Shown piece after piece: positions 56,107 to 63,686 of a stretch of DNA of 64,000 nucleotides. Position 1 is the stretch's first letter. Each line of letters opens with the position of its first letter. Source of the stretch: Limnohabitans sp. Rim28 (GTDB taxonomy: Bacteria; Pseudomonadota; Gammaproteobacteria; Burkholderiales; Burkholderiaceae_C); assembly GCF_000293865.2 (NCBI RefSeq), contig NZ_ALKN02000001.1, forward strand, positions 310,001 through 374,000, given 5' to 3'. Under the pieces are notes generated by a model. The model was not told where the DNA came from, made no database searches, and saw only the letters and a list, made by a program, of their open reading frames with translations. Position numbers and translations under genes: made by a program.

Positions 56107-56198
56107 TGGTGCCCCGGGCCGAAATCGAATCGGCACGCCCCTGTTACGGAAGCAACGGATTTTAAGTCCGGTGTGTCTACCAGTTTCACCACCGGGGC
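56107..56198 (-). tRNA. tRNA-Leu (anticodon UAA)
   Basis: On the minus strand the gene runs from GCCCCGG (acceptor 5' side, 56192-56198) to CCGGGGC-A-CCA (56107-56117), 92 bases with encoded CCA and a long class II variable arm (CTTCCGTAACAGGGG region). The anticodon loop CTTAAAA gives UAA, reading UUA/UUG leucine codons. The T loop TTCGATT is present. It lies between the MAPEG gene and the hypothetical gene, all on the minus strand. Confidence 0.95.
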
Positions 56199-56237
56199 AG
56201 AGGTCTTATTGTGCCTTGTTAACTTGCCTTTATGGCA

Positions 56238-56630
56238 TCAAGCCGGGTGCAAATTCAGCATCGCCATGGCGAACAGGGCCAGAACCACCACATAGGCTCC
56301 CGACCACACCATCGTGCGCCATTTGGCTTTGTCCGTGACATAAAAGAAAATATAGGCCACCCTGAAGGCGATGAACAGCATGGCCAAAGCGTCGACCCAG
56401 TCGGGTTCTACCCCGGTGAGCAGCGCCAAAATCACACCCACTGCAAAAAAGGGAAAGGCCTCGAAACAATTGGCTTGAGCCGCATTAGCACGGGCCCTGA
56501 AGCCGGTCTGACGGGCCAGCCAAGCGCGAGGGTCGCTGTTGTCATAGCCCTTGAAGCCTGATTTGGCAATGCCTGCACACACCACCGGCATGAGGCCTGC
56601 CACCAACACGGCGCCATAAGAAATCAACAT
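56238..56630 (-). CDS. MAPEG family membrane protein
   Basis: A 130-residue protein with four membrane helices, of the membrane-associated eicosanoid/glutathione metabolism family. RANAAQANCFEAFPFFAVGVI is the family signature (R-x-x-x-A-x-x-N-x-x-E-x-x-P-x-F), and VDALAMLFIAFRVAYIFFYV follows. Bacterial members are of unknown or glutathione-linked function. It precedes tRNA-Leu by 39 bases. Confidence 0.87.
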   Translation of the reverse strand: MLISYGAVLVAGLMPVVCAGIAKSGFKGYDNSDPRAWLARQTGFRARANAAQANCFEAFPFFAVGVILALLTGVEPDWVDALAMLFIAFRVAYIFFYVTDKAKWRTMVWSGAYVVVLALFAMAMLNLHPA

Positions 56631-56683
56631 TCAGCTCTCCTTGAAGTGACCCATTTGGCCTGACCCAAAGCACGCCAAAAAGT

Positions 56684-56715
56684 CGAAAAAAAAGCCACTG
56701 ATTTGCTCAGTGGCT
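56684..56715 (-). terminator. Intrinsic terminator after the 56-residue protein gene
   Basis: On the minus strand AGCCACTGA and TCAGTGGCT (56693-56701 and 56707-56715) form a nine-base-pair stem with a five-base loop, followed by eight or nine T. It lies 36 bases beyond the small gene's stop. Confidence 0.88.
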
Positions 56716-56751
56716 GGGCACTGGCCCGGCAAAACGCCGGGCTGACCTCGA

Positions 56752-56922
56752 TCAACCGCCCTTTGTAGAGCGCTTACCTGGGTTCTTTTTGCTGCGTGTG
56801 GACACGCCGCGCTCGAGGCTGACGCGCTGTCCACGGCCGCCTGTGCGCAAGGTCACGCCTGGCAGTGCGGGCAGTGGGGGGGTGAATTTACGATCTGCTT
56901 CGGTGACGATTTTGTTGCCCAT
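56752..56922 (-). CDS. Small basic protein, unknown function
   Basis: A 56-residue protein starting MGNKIVTEADRKFTPPLPAL and ending in a very basic segment rich in Lys and Arg (RSKKNPGKRSTKGG). GGAG lies several bases before the ATG at 56922 and a clear intrinsic terminator follows the stop, so it looks like a real single-gene transcription unit. No domain is recognised. The basic tail suggests contact with nucleic acid or ribosomes, which is inference. A longer frame to 57012 lacks a ribosome site. Confidence 0.65.
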   Translation of the reverse strand: MGNKIVTEADRKFTPPLPALPGVTLRTGGRGQRVSLERGVSTRSKKNPGKRSTKGG

Positions 56923-57057
56923 CTGTGGCTCCGGATAAAAATGCAAAACGATATTAAGCCACAAGAATGGGCCGATTGAGCCCACGCCGACGGCTTTGGC
57001 CGCGAAATGCACCCAGTGGTGCGCCTGCAGTCCTGCTTCAAACGGCCTGAACGCCCT

Positions 57058-57690
57058 TCAATCTCGGCGCAAGGCCACGGCAAAGCCCCTTTGCACGGCG
57101 GATCGAGCCATCATGCTTTGGTACCAACGCTGAACATGTGGAAACTTCGCCAAATCAACCTGGTGACGGGGGTGGCGCCATACCCAACCCAAGATGGCGA
57201 AGTCGGCGATCGACAAATCCCCCGCAAAAAACGGCTGCTCGGCCAAGCGGCGGTCCATCACGCCATAAAGGCGCAAGGTTTCGGCCATGAAGCGCTGCAA
57301 GCCATAACGCTGGTCAGCCTCGTCCTTCAAAGCCACAAAGTGGTGCACCTGGCCCGGCGCAGGGCCAAAGCCCCCCATCTGAAACATCAACCACTCGAGC
57401 ACGGCCACCCGGGCAGCGCCTTGAGCAGGCAAAAACTGCCTGGTTTTTTCAGCCAAATAAATCAGGATGGCACCCGACTCAAAGACCGTTTGCGTTTGCC
57501 CGTCGGGCCCATCGGTGTCGACCAAGGCCGGAATTTTGTTGTTGGGACTGATTTTCAAAAAATCAGGCGCAAATTGCTCATCGCGCGTGATGTCGACCAC
57601 CTGGACCGCGTAACTCAGGCCCATTTCTTCCAGGGCCACGGTGATCTTGCGGGCATTGGGGGTGTCAAAAGCAAACAGGGTCAAAGCCAT
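57058..57690 (-). CDS. Glutathione S-transferase (YfcG/nu-class-like)
   Basis: A 210-residue GST with thioredoxin-like N-domain (LFAFDTPNARKITVALEEMG; cis-Pro region NNKIPALVD; FESGAILIYLAEKT for glutathione binding) and an all-helical C-domain (FFAGDLSIADFAILGWVWRH, the N-cap/hydrophobic staple motif). DTPNxxK near the N-terminus resembles YfcG-type disulphide-bond reductases. The start at 57690 (MALTLFAFDT) is family-like. It is divergent from the nitronate monooxygenase gene. Confidence 0.88.
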   Translation of the reverse strand: MALTLFAFDTPNARKITVALEEMGLSYAVQVVDITRDEQFAPDFLKISPNNKIPALVDTDGPDGQTQTVFESGAILIYLAEKTRQFLPAQGAARVAVLEWLMFQMGGFGPAPGQVHHFVALKDEADQRYGLQRFMAETLRLYGVMDRRLAEQPFFAGDLSIADFAILGWVWRHPRHQVDLAKFPHVQRWYQSMMARSAVQRGFAVALRRD

Positions 57691-57814
57691 GACCAAACCT
57701 TTCAAAGAACAAGCTGTGAGTTTAGGCAAAGCCCAGGAAAAGCGGCGACAGATTGGCGACTGCACCGGCATGACAAGGGCCGTATCATGGATTTTTCACC
57801 GACAAGGCCCAGAC

Positions 57815-58750
57815 ATGAACCGCGTTTTAGCCCACACCGGGGCACGTTATCCCATCTTGCAAGCGCCCATGGGCTGGATTGCCCGAAGCGCTTTGGCCTC
57901 TGCGGTCTCACGCGCTGGCGGTTTGGGGATCATTGAAACGTCTTCGGGTGAAACCGAAAATTGCCAACGTGAAATCCTGGCGATGCGCCAGACAGGTTTA
58001 CCGTTTGGCGTCAACCTGCCGATTCGGTTTTTGAAAGACGATGCCATGCTGCGCTTTGTCTGCGAATCGGGCGTGCGCTTTGTCACCACCTCTGCAGGCA
58101 GCCCCGCCAAGTTTGTAGCGCCCCTGCAAGCGGCGGGCATCGCGGTGTACCACGCCGTGCCGACCTTGGAGGCAGCCCTCAAGTGCGCCGATGCCGGTGT
58201 CGACGGCTTGGTGGTCGAAGGCTCTGAAGGGGGTGGATTCAAGAATCCCGAAGAGGTCAGCACATTGGTACTTCTGCAGGCCATTCGCGAAAAGACCGAC
58301 CTGCCCCTGATTGCGGCAGGCGGCATCGTGGACGGGCGCGGCATGGCCGCTGCATTTGCCTTGGGGGCTGAAGCCATTCAAATGGGTACGCGCTTTGTGG
58401 CCTGCGCCGAGAGTCCGGTGCACGCGCATTACAAACAAGCCATCGTGGACGCCAGCACCACCGGCACTTACATGCTCAACACCAAGTCCTCGCCTTGCAT
58501 CCGCGCCCTGAAAGCGCCCTTCACCCAGAGCCTGCACGAAGCAGGCCTGATGGGGCCTGATGCGTTTCAAGGCATACAACAGGTTTACTTTGGCGGCGAC
58601 ATGAACGCTGCGCCCGCCTTGGCAGGCCAATCGGCGGGTCTGGTCCATGAAGTTCTGACCGCTCAGCACATCATCGACCAAACGGTGGCCGAGTTCCGCA
58701 GCATCACCGCAAGGCTTGGGCTGTTGGCACAACAACACGCTTTTGGCTAA
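57815..58750 (+). CDS. Nitronate monooxygenase (2-nitropropane dioxygenase-like)
   Basis: A 311-residue FMN TIM-barrel enzyme oxidising nitronates or acting as an NADH:quinone/enoyl reductase relative. YPILQAPMGWIARSALASAV is the N-terminal signature; GVDGLVVEGSEGGGF and LIAAGGIVDGRGMAAAFALGAEAIQMGTRF form the FMN phosphate site. The ATG at 57815 is chosen since upstream in-frame codons lie within the divergent promoter region. The FKBP gene follows after 35 bases. Confidence 0.87.
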   Translation: MNRVLAHTGARYPILQAPMGWIARSALASAVSRAGGLGIIETSSGETENCQREILAMRQTGLPFGVNLPIRFLKDDAMLRFVCESGVRFVTTSAGSPAKFVAPLQAAGIAVYHAVPTLEAALKCADAGVDGLVVEGSEGGGFKNPEEVSTLVLLQAIREKTDLPLIAAGGIVDGRGMAAAFALGAEAIQMGTRFVACAESPVHAHYKQAIVDASTTGTYMLNTKSSPCIRALKAPFTQSLHEAGLMGPDAFQGIQQVYFGGDMNAAPALAGQSAGLVHEVLTAQHIIDQTVAEFRSITARLGLLAQQHAFG

Positions 58751-58785
58751 GCTCAAACACTTCAACCCACCCTGCCCCACTTGCC

Positions 58786-59229
58786 ATGAAAACCCTTTTG
58801 ACCCTCAGCAGCCTGACTTTTTGCCTTTTGAGCGCTTCGCCGGCCTCGGCTTCCAACGCGGTCACGGCCGCAGCGGCCCAAGAAGCGGGCGCCAGACTCA
58901 CGCCCTCGGGCATGGTTTACCGCGCCCTCAAAGAAGGCACGGGCGCCAGCCCCAAATCCTCGGACAAAGTGAAAGTGCACTACCGGGGCACGCTGCCTGA
59001 TGGCAAAGAATTTGACAGCTCCTACAAGCGCAATGAAGCCATTGAGTTCCCCCTGAACCGGGTCATTCCCTGCTGGACCGAGGGCGTCCAAATGATGAAA
59101 GTGGGCGGTAGCGCCAAATTAACCTGCCCGCCCGCCACCGCCTACGGTGAACGGGGCGCAGGCGGCGTGATCCCCCCCAACGCGACTTTGCTGTTTGAAG
59201 TCGAACTGCTCGCCATCAACGGCAAATAA
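58786..59229 (+). CDS. Periplasmic FKBP-type peptidyl-prolyl isomerase
   Basis: A 147-residue protein with signal peptide (LLTLSSLTFCLLSASPASA) and one FKBP domain: VKVHYRGTLPDGKEFDSSY, RVIPCWTEGVQMMKVGG, CPPATAYGERGAGGVIPPN, and TLLFEVELLAI. An extra pair of cysteines (IPCWTEG and LTCPPAT) could form a disulphide. It is exported and helps fold periplasmic proteins. The cupin gene begins 13 bases later, likely in the same transcript. Confidence 0.93.
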   Translation: MKTLLTLSSLTFCLLSASPASASNAVTAAAAQEAGARLTPSGMVYRALKEGTGASPKSSDKVKVHYRGTLPDGKEFDSSYKRNEAIEFPLNRVIPCWTEGVQMMKVGGSAKLTCPPATAYGERGAGGVIPPNATLLFEVELLAINGK

Positions 59230-59242
59230 ACAGGAGTTGCGC

Positions 59243-59521
59243 ATGAACACCCCCACTTTGGAATCCTTCACCGCCCAATCCATGGACGAGGGCTTTGACG
59301 AAATCATCGTGCGCCAATGGGACGCCAACCTGAAACTCGACACACACACCCATCCTTTCGACGTGAGTGCCTATGTGGCGCAAGGCGAATACTGGTTGAC
59401 CGTGGGCGACGACGTCAAACACCTCAAGGAAGGTGACTTTTTCAGGCTGGCACGCAATGTGGCCCATGCCGAGTTGTATGGCCCGCAAGGCGCCACCGTC
59501 TGGGTGGCGCGGGCCAACTGA
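59243..59521 (+). CDS. Small cupin-domain protein
   Basis: A 92-residue single cupin barrel. Motif 1 appears as KLDTHTHPFDVSAYVAQGEY (two His) and motif 2 as FRLARNVAHAELYGPQGA (His). AGGAG is six or seven bases before the ATG at 59243. Metal binding is likely through the histidines; the substrate is unknown. It lies immediately after the FKBP gene and converges on the carboxymuconolactone decarboxylase-like gene, nine bases away. Confidence 0.8.
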   Translation: MNTPTLESFTAQSMDEGFDEIIVRQWDANLKLDTHTHPFDVSAYVAQGEYWLTVGDDVKHLKEGDFFRLARNVAHAELYGPQGATVWVARAN

Positions 59522-59529
59522 TCGGGCAC

Positions 59530-59955
59530 TCAGGCCATCGATTCGACCACTTCGGTCACGCTGCGAAACGCATCGATGGCCGTGGGGAAGCCACAGTACA
59601 CGGTGGCATGCAGCATCACCTCGCGCAACTCTTCGGGCGTGGCGCCGTTGTGGATGGCCCCGCGCACATGGGCCTTGAGTTCATGCTGCTTGCCCTGCGC
59701 CGCCAGCATGGCCACGGTGATCAGGCTGCGGGTTTTCAGCTCCAAACCTGGGCGCTGCCACACATTGCCCCAGGCATTGGCCGTGATGAACTCTTGCATG
59801 GGCATGGTGTAGTCGGTGGCGGCGCCCAAAGCGCGCTCCACATAGGCCGGTCCCATGACCTGGGTGCGGGTGGTCAGGCCCGCTTGGAAGGCCGCATCGT
59901 CGAGGCGGGCATCACGGGCTTGGTCAATGGCTGAAGTTGAAGGTGTTTGGGACAT
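59530..59955 (-). CDS. Carboxymuconolactone decarboxylase family protein
   Basis: A 141-residue CMD-fold protein. TANAWGNVWQRPGLELKTRSLITVAMLAA and RGAIHNGATPEELREVMLHATVYCGFPTAIDAF match PcaC-like 4-carboxymuconolactone decarboxylases of aromatic degradation. The second CMD cysteine is present (VYCGFP) but the first is absent, as in true PcaC and unlike AhpD. No other pca genes are nearby, so aromatic catabolism is unproven. It is divergent from the AhpD-like gene. Confidence 0.85.
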   Translation of the reverse strand: MSQTPSTSAIDQARDARLDDAAFQAGLTTRTQVMGPAYVERALGAATDYTMPMQEFITANAWGNVWQRPGLELKTRSLITVAMLAAQGKQHELKAHVRGAIHNGATPEELREVMLHATVYCGFPTAIDAFRSVTEVVESMA

Positions 59956-60012
59956 GACAGGCTCCTGTAAAAGCCTTGAGCATAATCAAAGGCAAGCCCT
60001 CCAGGAGACACC

Positions 60013-60633
60013 ATGAGCACACCCCAAACATCCCCTAGCACCCCCCGTTACCCCGCCCCCGAAATCCGGGACTTGCCTGACGACATCCGCGCCAAGGTGC
60101 TGGAAGTGCAAGAAAAAGCCGGTTTTGTGCCCAATGTGTTTTTGGCCTTTGCCCGTCGCCCGGCCGAGTGGCGTGCGTTTTTTGCGTACCACGACGCCCT
60201 GATGGTGCCCGAATCCGTGGGGCGCACCAGCGGCCTGACCAAGGGCGAGCGCGAGATGATCGTGACCACCACCAGCGCGGCCAACAACTGCTTGTATTGC
60301 GTGGTGGCCCATGGTGCGATTCTGCGCATTTACGAGAAAAAACCCCTGGTGGCCGACCAAGTGGCCATCAATTACCGCAAAGCCGACATCAGCCCCCGCC
60401 AGCGCGCCATGCTGGACTTCGCGCTCAAAGTCTGCAACCACTCCGACCAAGTGGAAGACGCCGACTTTGCCGCCCTGCACGCGCACGGCTTTGACGACGA
60501 GGACATCTGGGACATCGCGGCCATCACCGCTTTCTTTGGCCTGTCTAACCGCATGGCCAGCTTCAGCGGCATGATGCCCAACCCCGAGTTTTACCTGATG
60601 GGCCGTGCGCCCAAAGTCAAACCAGGGGCTTGA
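60013..60633 (+). CDS. AhpD-like peroxidase-related protein
   Basis: A 206-residue CMD/AhpD-fold protein of the peroxidase-related family (TIGR01926 type). The thiol pair and proton relay are in NNCLYCVVAHGA (C-x-x-C-x-x-x-H), as in AhpD, which can reduce peroxides or partner AhpC. REMIVTTTSAANN and DIWDIAAITAFFGLSNRMA are also typical. Its last 43 bases overlap the 3' end of the convergent TetR gene. It is divergent from the CMD gene 57 bases upstream. Confidence 0.88.
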   Translation: MSTPQTSPSTPRYPAPEIRDLPDDIRAKVLEVQEKAGFVPNVFLAFARRPAEWRAFFAYHDALMVPESVGRTSGLTKGEREMIVTTTSAANNCLYCVVAHGAILRIYEKKPLVADQVAINYRKADISPRQRAMLDFALKVCNHSDQVEDADFAALHAHGFDDEDIWDIAAITAFFGLSNRMASFSGMMPNPEFYLMGRAPKVKPGA

Positions 60634-61307
60634 AGGGGCTCTGGCCGGGCCAACAGAGCCCAAGCCATCTGCACCAACACCTCTTCGAACGCGGGACTGC
60701 CCAGCAAAGGCGATTTTTCCAGGCTGGCGCTGCGCAGCGTGCCAATGACCGAGCGGGTCAACACAAACAACTGCGCTGGGCTGGGGGCTTGCAGCGCCGG
60801 GTGGTCAATGCGCTCAAAAAAGATGGCCAACCGGTCGGCCACCTGTCGAACGGCGCTGGCCGTTTCTTCGGGCTTTTCGAGCGTCCAGCACAGGTGAATC
60901 AGGCTTTGGCTGAGGCCCTTGCCCGTGGCAAAGCCCCGCACCAAGATGCGAATGGCCTTGGCCAGCAACTCGCGGCCATCCAACTCGCGCACATCGGCCA
61001 AATTTTCCAGCTCACTCAGGTAGCGCCCCAACTCCTGCAGCACCATGCCCTGCCCTTTGGCCGCCATGGCGCGCACCAGCACTTCTTTGCTGGGGAAGTA
61101 TTGGTAGAGCGTGCCAATCGAGAAACCGGCTGCAGCGGCCACCTTGTTGGTGGTCAAACCGGCCTCGCCTTCTTTGTCCAAAATCTGAGCAGCCGCCTTG
61201 AACAGGGTTTGCATGGTTTGCTGCGCCCGGGCCTGCGAGGGCTGACGACGCAAGCCGGCTGGAGCTTGCGGCTGAGCCGTTGTCTTGCTGGGTTTGGCAC
61301 TGGCCAT
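60591..61307 (-). CDS. TetR family transcriptional regulator
   Basis: A 238-residue regulator. The N-terminal HTH reads TLFKAAAQILDKEGEAGLTT followed by NKVAAAAGFSIGTLYQYFPSKEVLV, the classic TetR recognition helix. The C-terminal ligand domain is helical and unassigned. A basic, Pro/Ala-rich tail of about 30 residues precedes the HTH. The ATG at 61307 is used; longer frames enter the divergent promoter. It is divergent from the PF10118 gene, and a 17-base dyad between them may be its operator. Confidence 0.9.
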   Translation of the reverse strand: MASAKPSKTTAQPQAPAGLRRQPSQARAQQTMQTLFKAAAQILDKEGEAGLTTNKVAAAAGFSIGTLYQYFPSKEVLVRAMAAKGQGMVLQELGRYLSELENLADVRELDGRELLAKAIRILVRGFATGKGLSQSLIHLCWTLEKPEETASAVRQVADRLAIFFERIDHPALQAPSPAQLFVLTRSVIGTLRSASLEKSPLLGSPAFEEVLVQMAWALLARPEPLQAPGLTLGARPIR

Positions 61308-61343
61308 GAAAAAGCCCTTCAAAAAATGTGAGCAGATCGCGAG

Positions 61344-61360
61344 TTGCAAGGTCTTTGCAA
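61344..61360. promoter_or_regulatory. Candidate TetR operator
   Basis: TTGCAA-GGTCT-TTGCAA is an inverted repeat of two self-complementary hexamers (61344-61349, 61355-61360). The right half is also the -35 box of the promoter reading toward the PF10118 gene, so bound regulator would block RNA polymerase. Confidence 0.5.
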
Positions 61361-61383
61361 AACCTGAACAATGCTCATATTCT
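61355..61383 (+). promoter_or_regulatory. Predicted promoter of the PF10118 gene
   Basis: TTGCAA (61355-61360) and TATTCT (61378-61383) are spaced by 17 bases, 24 bases before the start codon at 61408. Confidence 0.55.
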
Positions 61384-61407
61384 GTCTGATCACCTACAAA
61401 GCACGCC

Positions 61408-62301
61408 ATGAGCACACCCGCATCCCCGACCGAATTGACCGTTCGCCGCCTCAGCGTGGACCTGAGCCAAGGTTTTTCTCGTCACTGGAACGGTGGCGAC
61501 GCGTTTTTAACGGCCTACGCCAACGCGCTGTCCATGAGTTTTCCAGTCGGAGAGCAGTCTTTCATCGACGCGGTCAAAAACGGGGCGAAGAACCTGCCGG
61601 ACACCCCAGAAAACGCCGAACTCAAGCACATCGCCAAGGGCTTTGTGGGCCAAGAAGCCACCCACCGCCACCTGCATGCGCTCTACAACGCGCACCTGGA
61701 AAAGCAAGGCCTGGTCAACCACTGGGGCCCCCGTGCTGAACAACGCCTGAAACAAGGCCGCGAAGAGTTCTTCAGCAAAAGCGACAAGGGTTACCTGCAC
61801 GAATTGGCCATCACCGCCGCTTTTGAGCACTACACCTCCATCTTTGGCGACCTGACTTTGGACCGCATGGACCAAGCAGGAGACTGGTTTGCCAAGGCCG
61901 AAGACCCTCTCAAAACCCTGTGGCGTTGGCATGCGGCCGAAGAGTCCGAGCACAAATGTGTGGCCTTTGACCTCTACCAACGTTTGGGTGGCAACCATCA
62001 GTGGCGCATGCGATGGTTTTGGTACGTGACAGTCCAGTTCAGCACCGACGTGTTTCGCCAGACGGTCAACAACCTGTGGCACGACAAGACGCTGTTCAAG
62101 CCCTCCACCTGGTGGTCGGCGTCCAAGTTCTTGTTCGGTCGCCACGGCATGGTGTGGCGCGTGGCCAAGCCCATGTGGGCCTACACCCGCAAAGACTTTC
62201 ACCCCATGCAAGTGGGCAGTGCCACACTGTCGCAAGACTGGTTGCAAAGCCACGCCCACCAATGGCGTGCGGTGGGCACAAGCGCCCCATCGGCGGCTTA
62301 A
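61408..62301 (+). CDS. Predicted metal-dependent hydrolase (PF10118)
   Basis: A 297-residue protein of the PF10118 family, annotated as metal-dependent hydrolases with a ferritin-like diiron fold. Metal-ligand candidates are GFVGQEATHRHLH, TAAFEHYTSIFGDL and WRWHAAEESEHKCVAFDLY (E-E-x-x-H). Reaction and substrate are unknown; links to lipid or hydroxyl-fatty acid metabolism have been suggested by context in other genomes. Divergent TetR next to it suggests ligand-dependent control. Confidence 0.85.
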   Translation: MSTPASPTELTVRRLSVDLSQGFSRHWNGGDAFLTAYANALSMSFPVGEQSFIDAVKNGAKNLPDTPENAELKHIAKGFVGQEATHRHLHALYNAHLEKQGLVNHWGPRAEQRLKQGREEFFSKSDKGYLHELAITAAFEHYTSIFGDLTLDRMDQAGDWFAKAEDPLKTLWRWHAAEESEHKCVAFDLYQRLGGNHQWRMRWFWYVTVQFSTDVFRQTVNNLWHDKTLFKPSTWWSASKFLFGRHGMVWRVAKPMWAYTRKDFHPMQVGSATLSQDWLQSHAHQWRAVGTSAPSAA

Positions 62302-62306
62302 CGCCT

Positions 62307-62729
62307 TCAGTCGCTGACCAAAGCCCGCACCCAGTCGGGCAAGGTCACCGCCTTTTGATTCGGGAAATCCACCCAAATCGTGGTGGCACCACCGGCCGCA
62401 AAAATCACCCCGGGCTGGTCGGTGCGCTCCAAAGTGCACCAACTCTCGAAGGTCGTGCGGCCCGGGTCGCTGACAAACATCTTGGCCAGAATGTCGCCGG
62501 GAAATTCAAACTGTTTGTAGAAATTGCAAAACGCGTTCACGATCACAGGCCCCTGCCCTTGGGGGTTGACCTGACACCCGATTCCTTCAAACCAGTCGAT
62601 GCGCAGCGTCTCCATGTAGCGAAAGTACACCGTGTTGTTGACATGGCCCATGGCGTCCATGTCACCCCAACGGATGGGGATCACCAGCTCAAAAACTTGC
62701 TTTTTGTGTTCAGGCAGCGACAGCTTCAT
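62307..62729 (-). CDS. Hotdog-fold acyl-CoA thioesterase
   Basis: A 140-residue single-domain thioesterase. IPIRWGDMDAMGHVNNTVYF is the 4HBT signature with catalytic Asp and HVN; the C-terminal half (NAFCNFYKQFEFPGDILAKM, TTIWVDF) fits the fold. The start at 62729 is chosen; an extension would overlap the SDR gene. It lies 10 bases downstream of the SDR, suggesting a joint role in acyl-CoA metabolism, perhaps coupled with the PF10118/TetR genes. It converges with the PF10118 gene, five bases between stops. Confidence 0.87.
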   Translation of the reverse strand: MKLSLPEHKKQVFELVIPIRWGDMDAMGHVNNTVYFRYMETLRIDWFEGIGCQVNPQGQGPVIVNAFCNFYKQFEFPGDILAKMFVSDPGRTTFESWCTLERTDQPGVIFAAGGATTIWVDFPNQKAVTLPDWVRALVSD

Positions 62730-62739
62730 GGCCTGACCC

Positions 62740-63522
62740 TCACACGGCAAAACCGTCGTCGGCCGACACCACTGCACCATTGATGAAGTGGCTCTGGTCG
62801 CTGGCCAGCAGCATCAACAAAGCGTCCAGGTCTTGCGGCTGGCCCACGCGTTTGCGCGGCAGCATGCTGATGAGCTTTTGGCCCTGCTCGGTTTGCCAGT
62901 GGTGGTGGTTGATTTCGGTGTCGATGTAGCCCGGGCAAATCGCGTTCACGTTGATGCCGAACTTGCCCCACTCGACGGCAAAGGCCTTGGTCATCTGGAT
63001 CACAGCGGCCTTGCTCATGCAGTACACCCCAATTTGCGGCAAGACCTTGAGGCCTGCCATCGAGGCAATGTTGATGATGCGCCCGCCGGTGAAGCTGCCC
63101 GGCGCTGCGCCCTTGGCCCGGGCCAGCATGCGCTTGCCCACCTCTTGCGCCACAAAAAACGCGCCGCGCACATTGGTGTCCATGATGAAGTCGTAGTCTT
63201 CTTCGGTCACATCCTGGATGCGCTGGGTGGTGCTCACGCCCGAGTTATTCACCAAAATATCGATGCTGCCCATCTCGGTTTCGGCGTGCGCCACGGCGGC
63301 GGCAATGCTGTGCCGGTCGGTCACATCCATCTCGACCACATGGGCGTCGCCGCCCGCGGCCTCGATCTCAGCCCGCAGGTCCTTGAGCTTTTCCATGCGG
63401 CGACTGGCCAGCACCACGCCCGCACCCGCTGCGGCCAAGGTTTTGGCAAATTGCGCGCCCAACCCCCCGGACGCCCCCGTGACCAAAGCCACGCGGCCGG
63501 ACAAATCGATTTCATAAGCCAT
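62740..63522 (-). CDS. Short-chain dehydrogenase/reductase
   Basis: A 260-residue NAD(P)-dependent oxidoreductase. The cofactor motif is VALVTGASGGLGAQFAKTLA; NNSG replaces NNAG in ILVNNSGVS; catalytic Ser, Tyr and Lys appear as INIASMAGL and YCMSKAAV; ICPGYIDTEIN and FINGAVVSADDGFAV end it. AGAGGAG lies five bases before the ATG. Substrate likely a hydroxyacyl compound. It is followed by the thioesterase and is divergent from the ETF-QO gene. Confidence 0.92.
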   Translation of the reverse strand: MAYEIDLSGRVALVTGASGGLGAQFAKTLAAAGAGVVLASRRMEKLKDLRAEIEAAGGDAHVVEMDVTDRHSIAAAVAHAETEMGSIDILVNNSGVSTTQRIQDVTEEDYDFIMDTNVRGAFFVAQEVGKRMLARAKGAAPGSFTGGRIINIASMAGLKVLPQIGVYCMSKAAVIQMTKAFAVEWGKFGINVNAICPGYIDTEINHHHWQTEQGQKLISMLPRKRVGQPQDLDALLMLLASDQSHFINGAVVSADDGFAV

Positions 63523-63686
63523 GACATCTCCTCTGAGAATGAACCCTTACCGGGCAAAAACGGTTGACGCCATTGTGCAGGCCAAGCCGCCAAGAGCCGC
63601 ATAAAATGAGTCACACGCCCGACACCACTTCGACATCAAGGTGTCCGGGCATTTGTATTGACCCCCTTGCACTTGAAGAGACGCCC

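Noticed and set aside
56088-56192. N-terminal extension MVKLVDTPDLKSV of the hypothetical gene at 55461
   Set aside because: These residues are a translation of the tRNA-Leu gene, a well-known annotation artefact.
59530-59955. A pca operon for protocatechuate degradation
   Set aside because: Only a single PcaC-like gene is present; no pcaB, pcaD or ring-cleavage gene is nearby.
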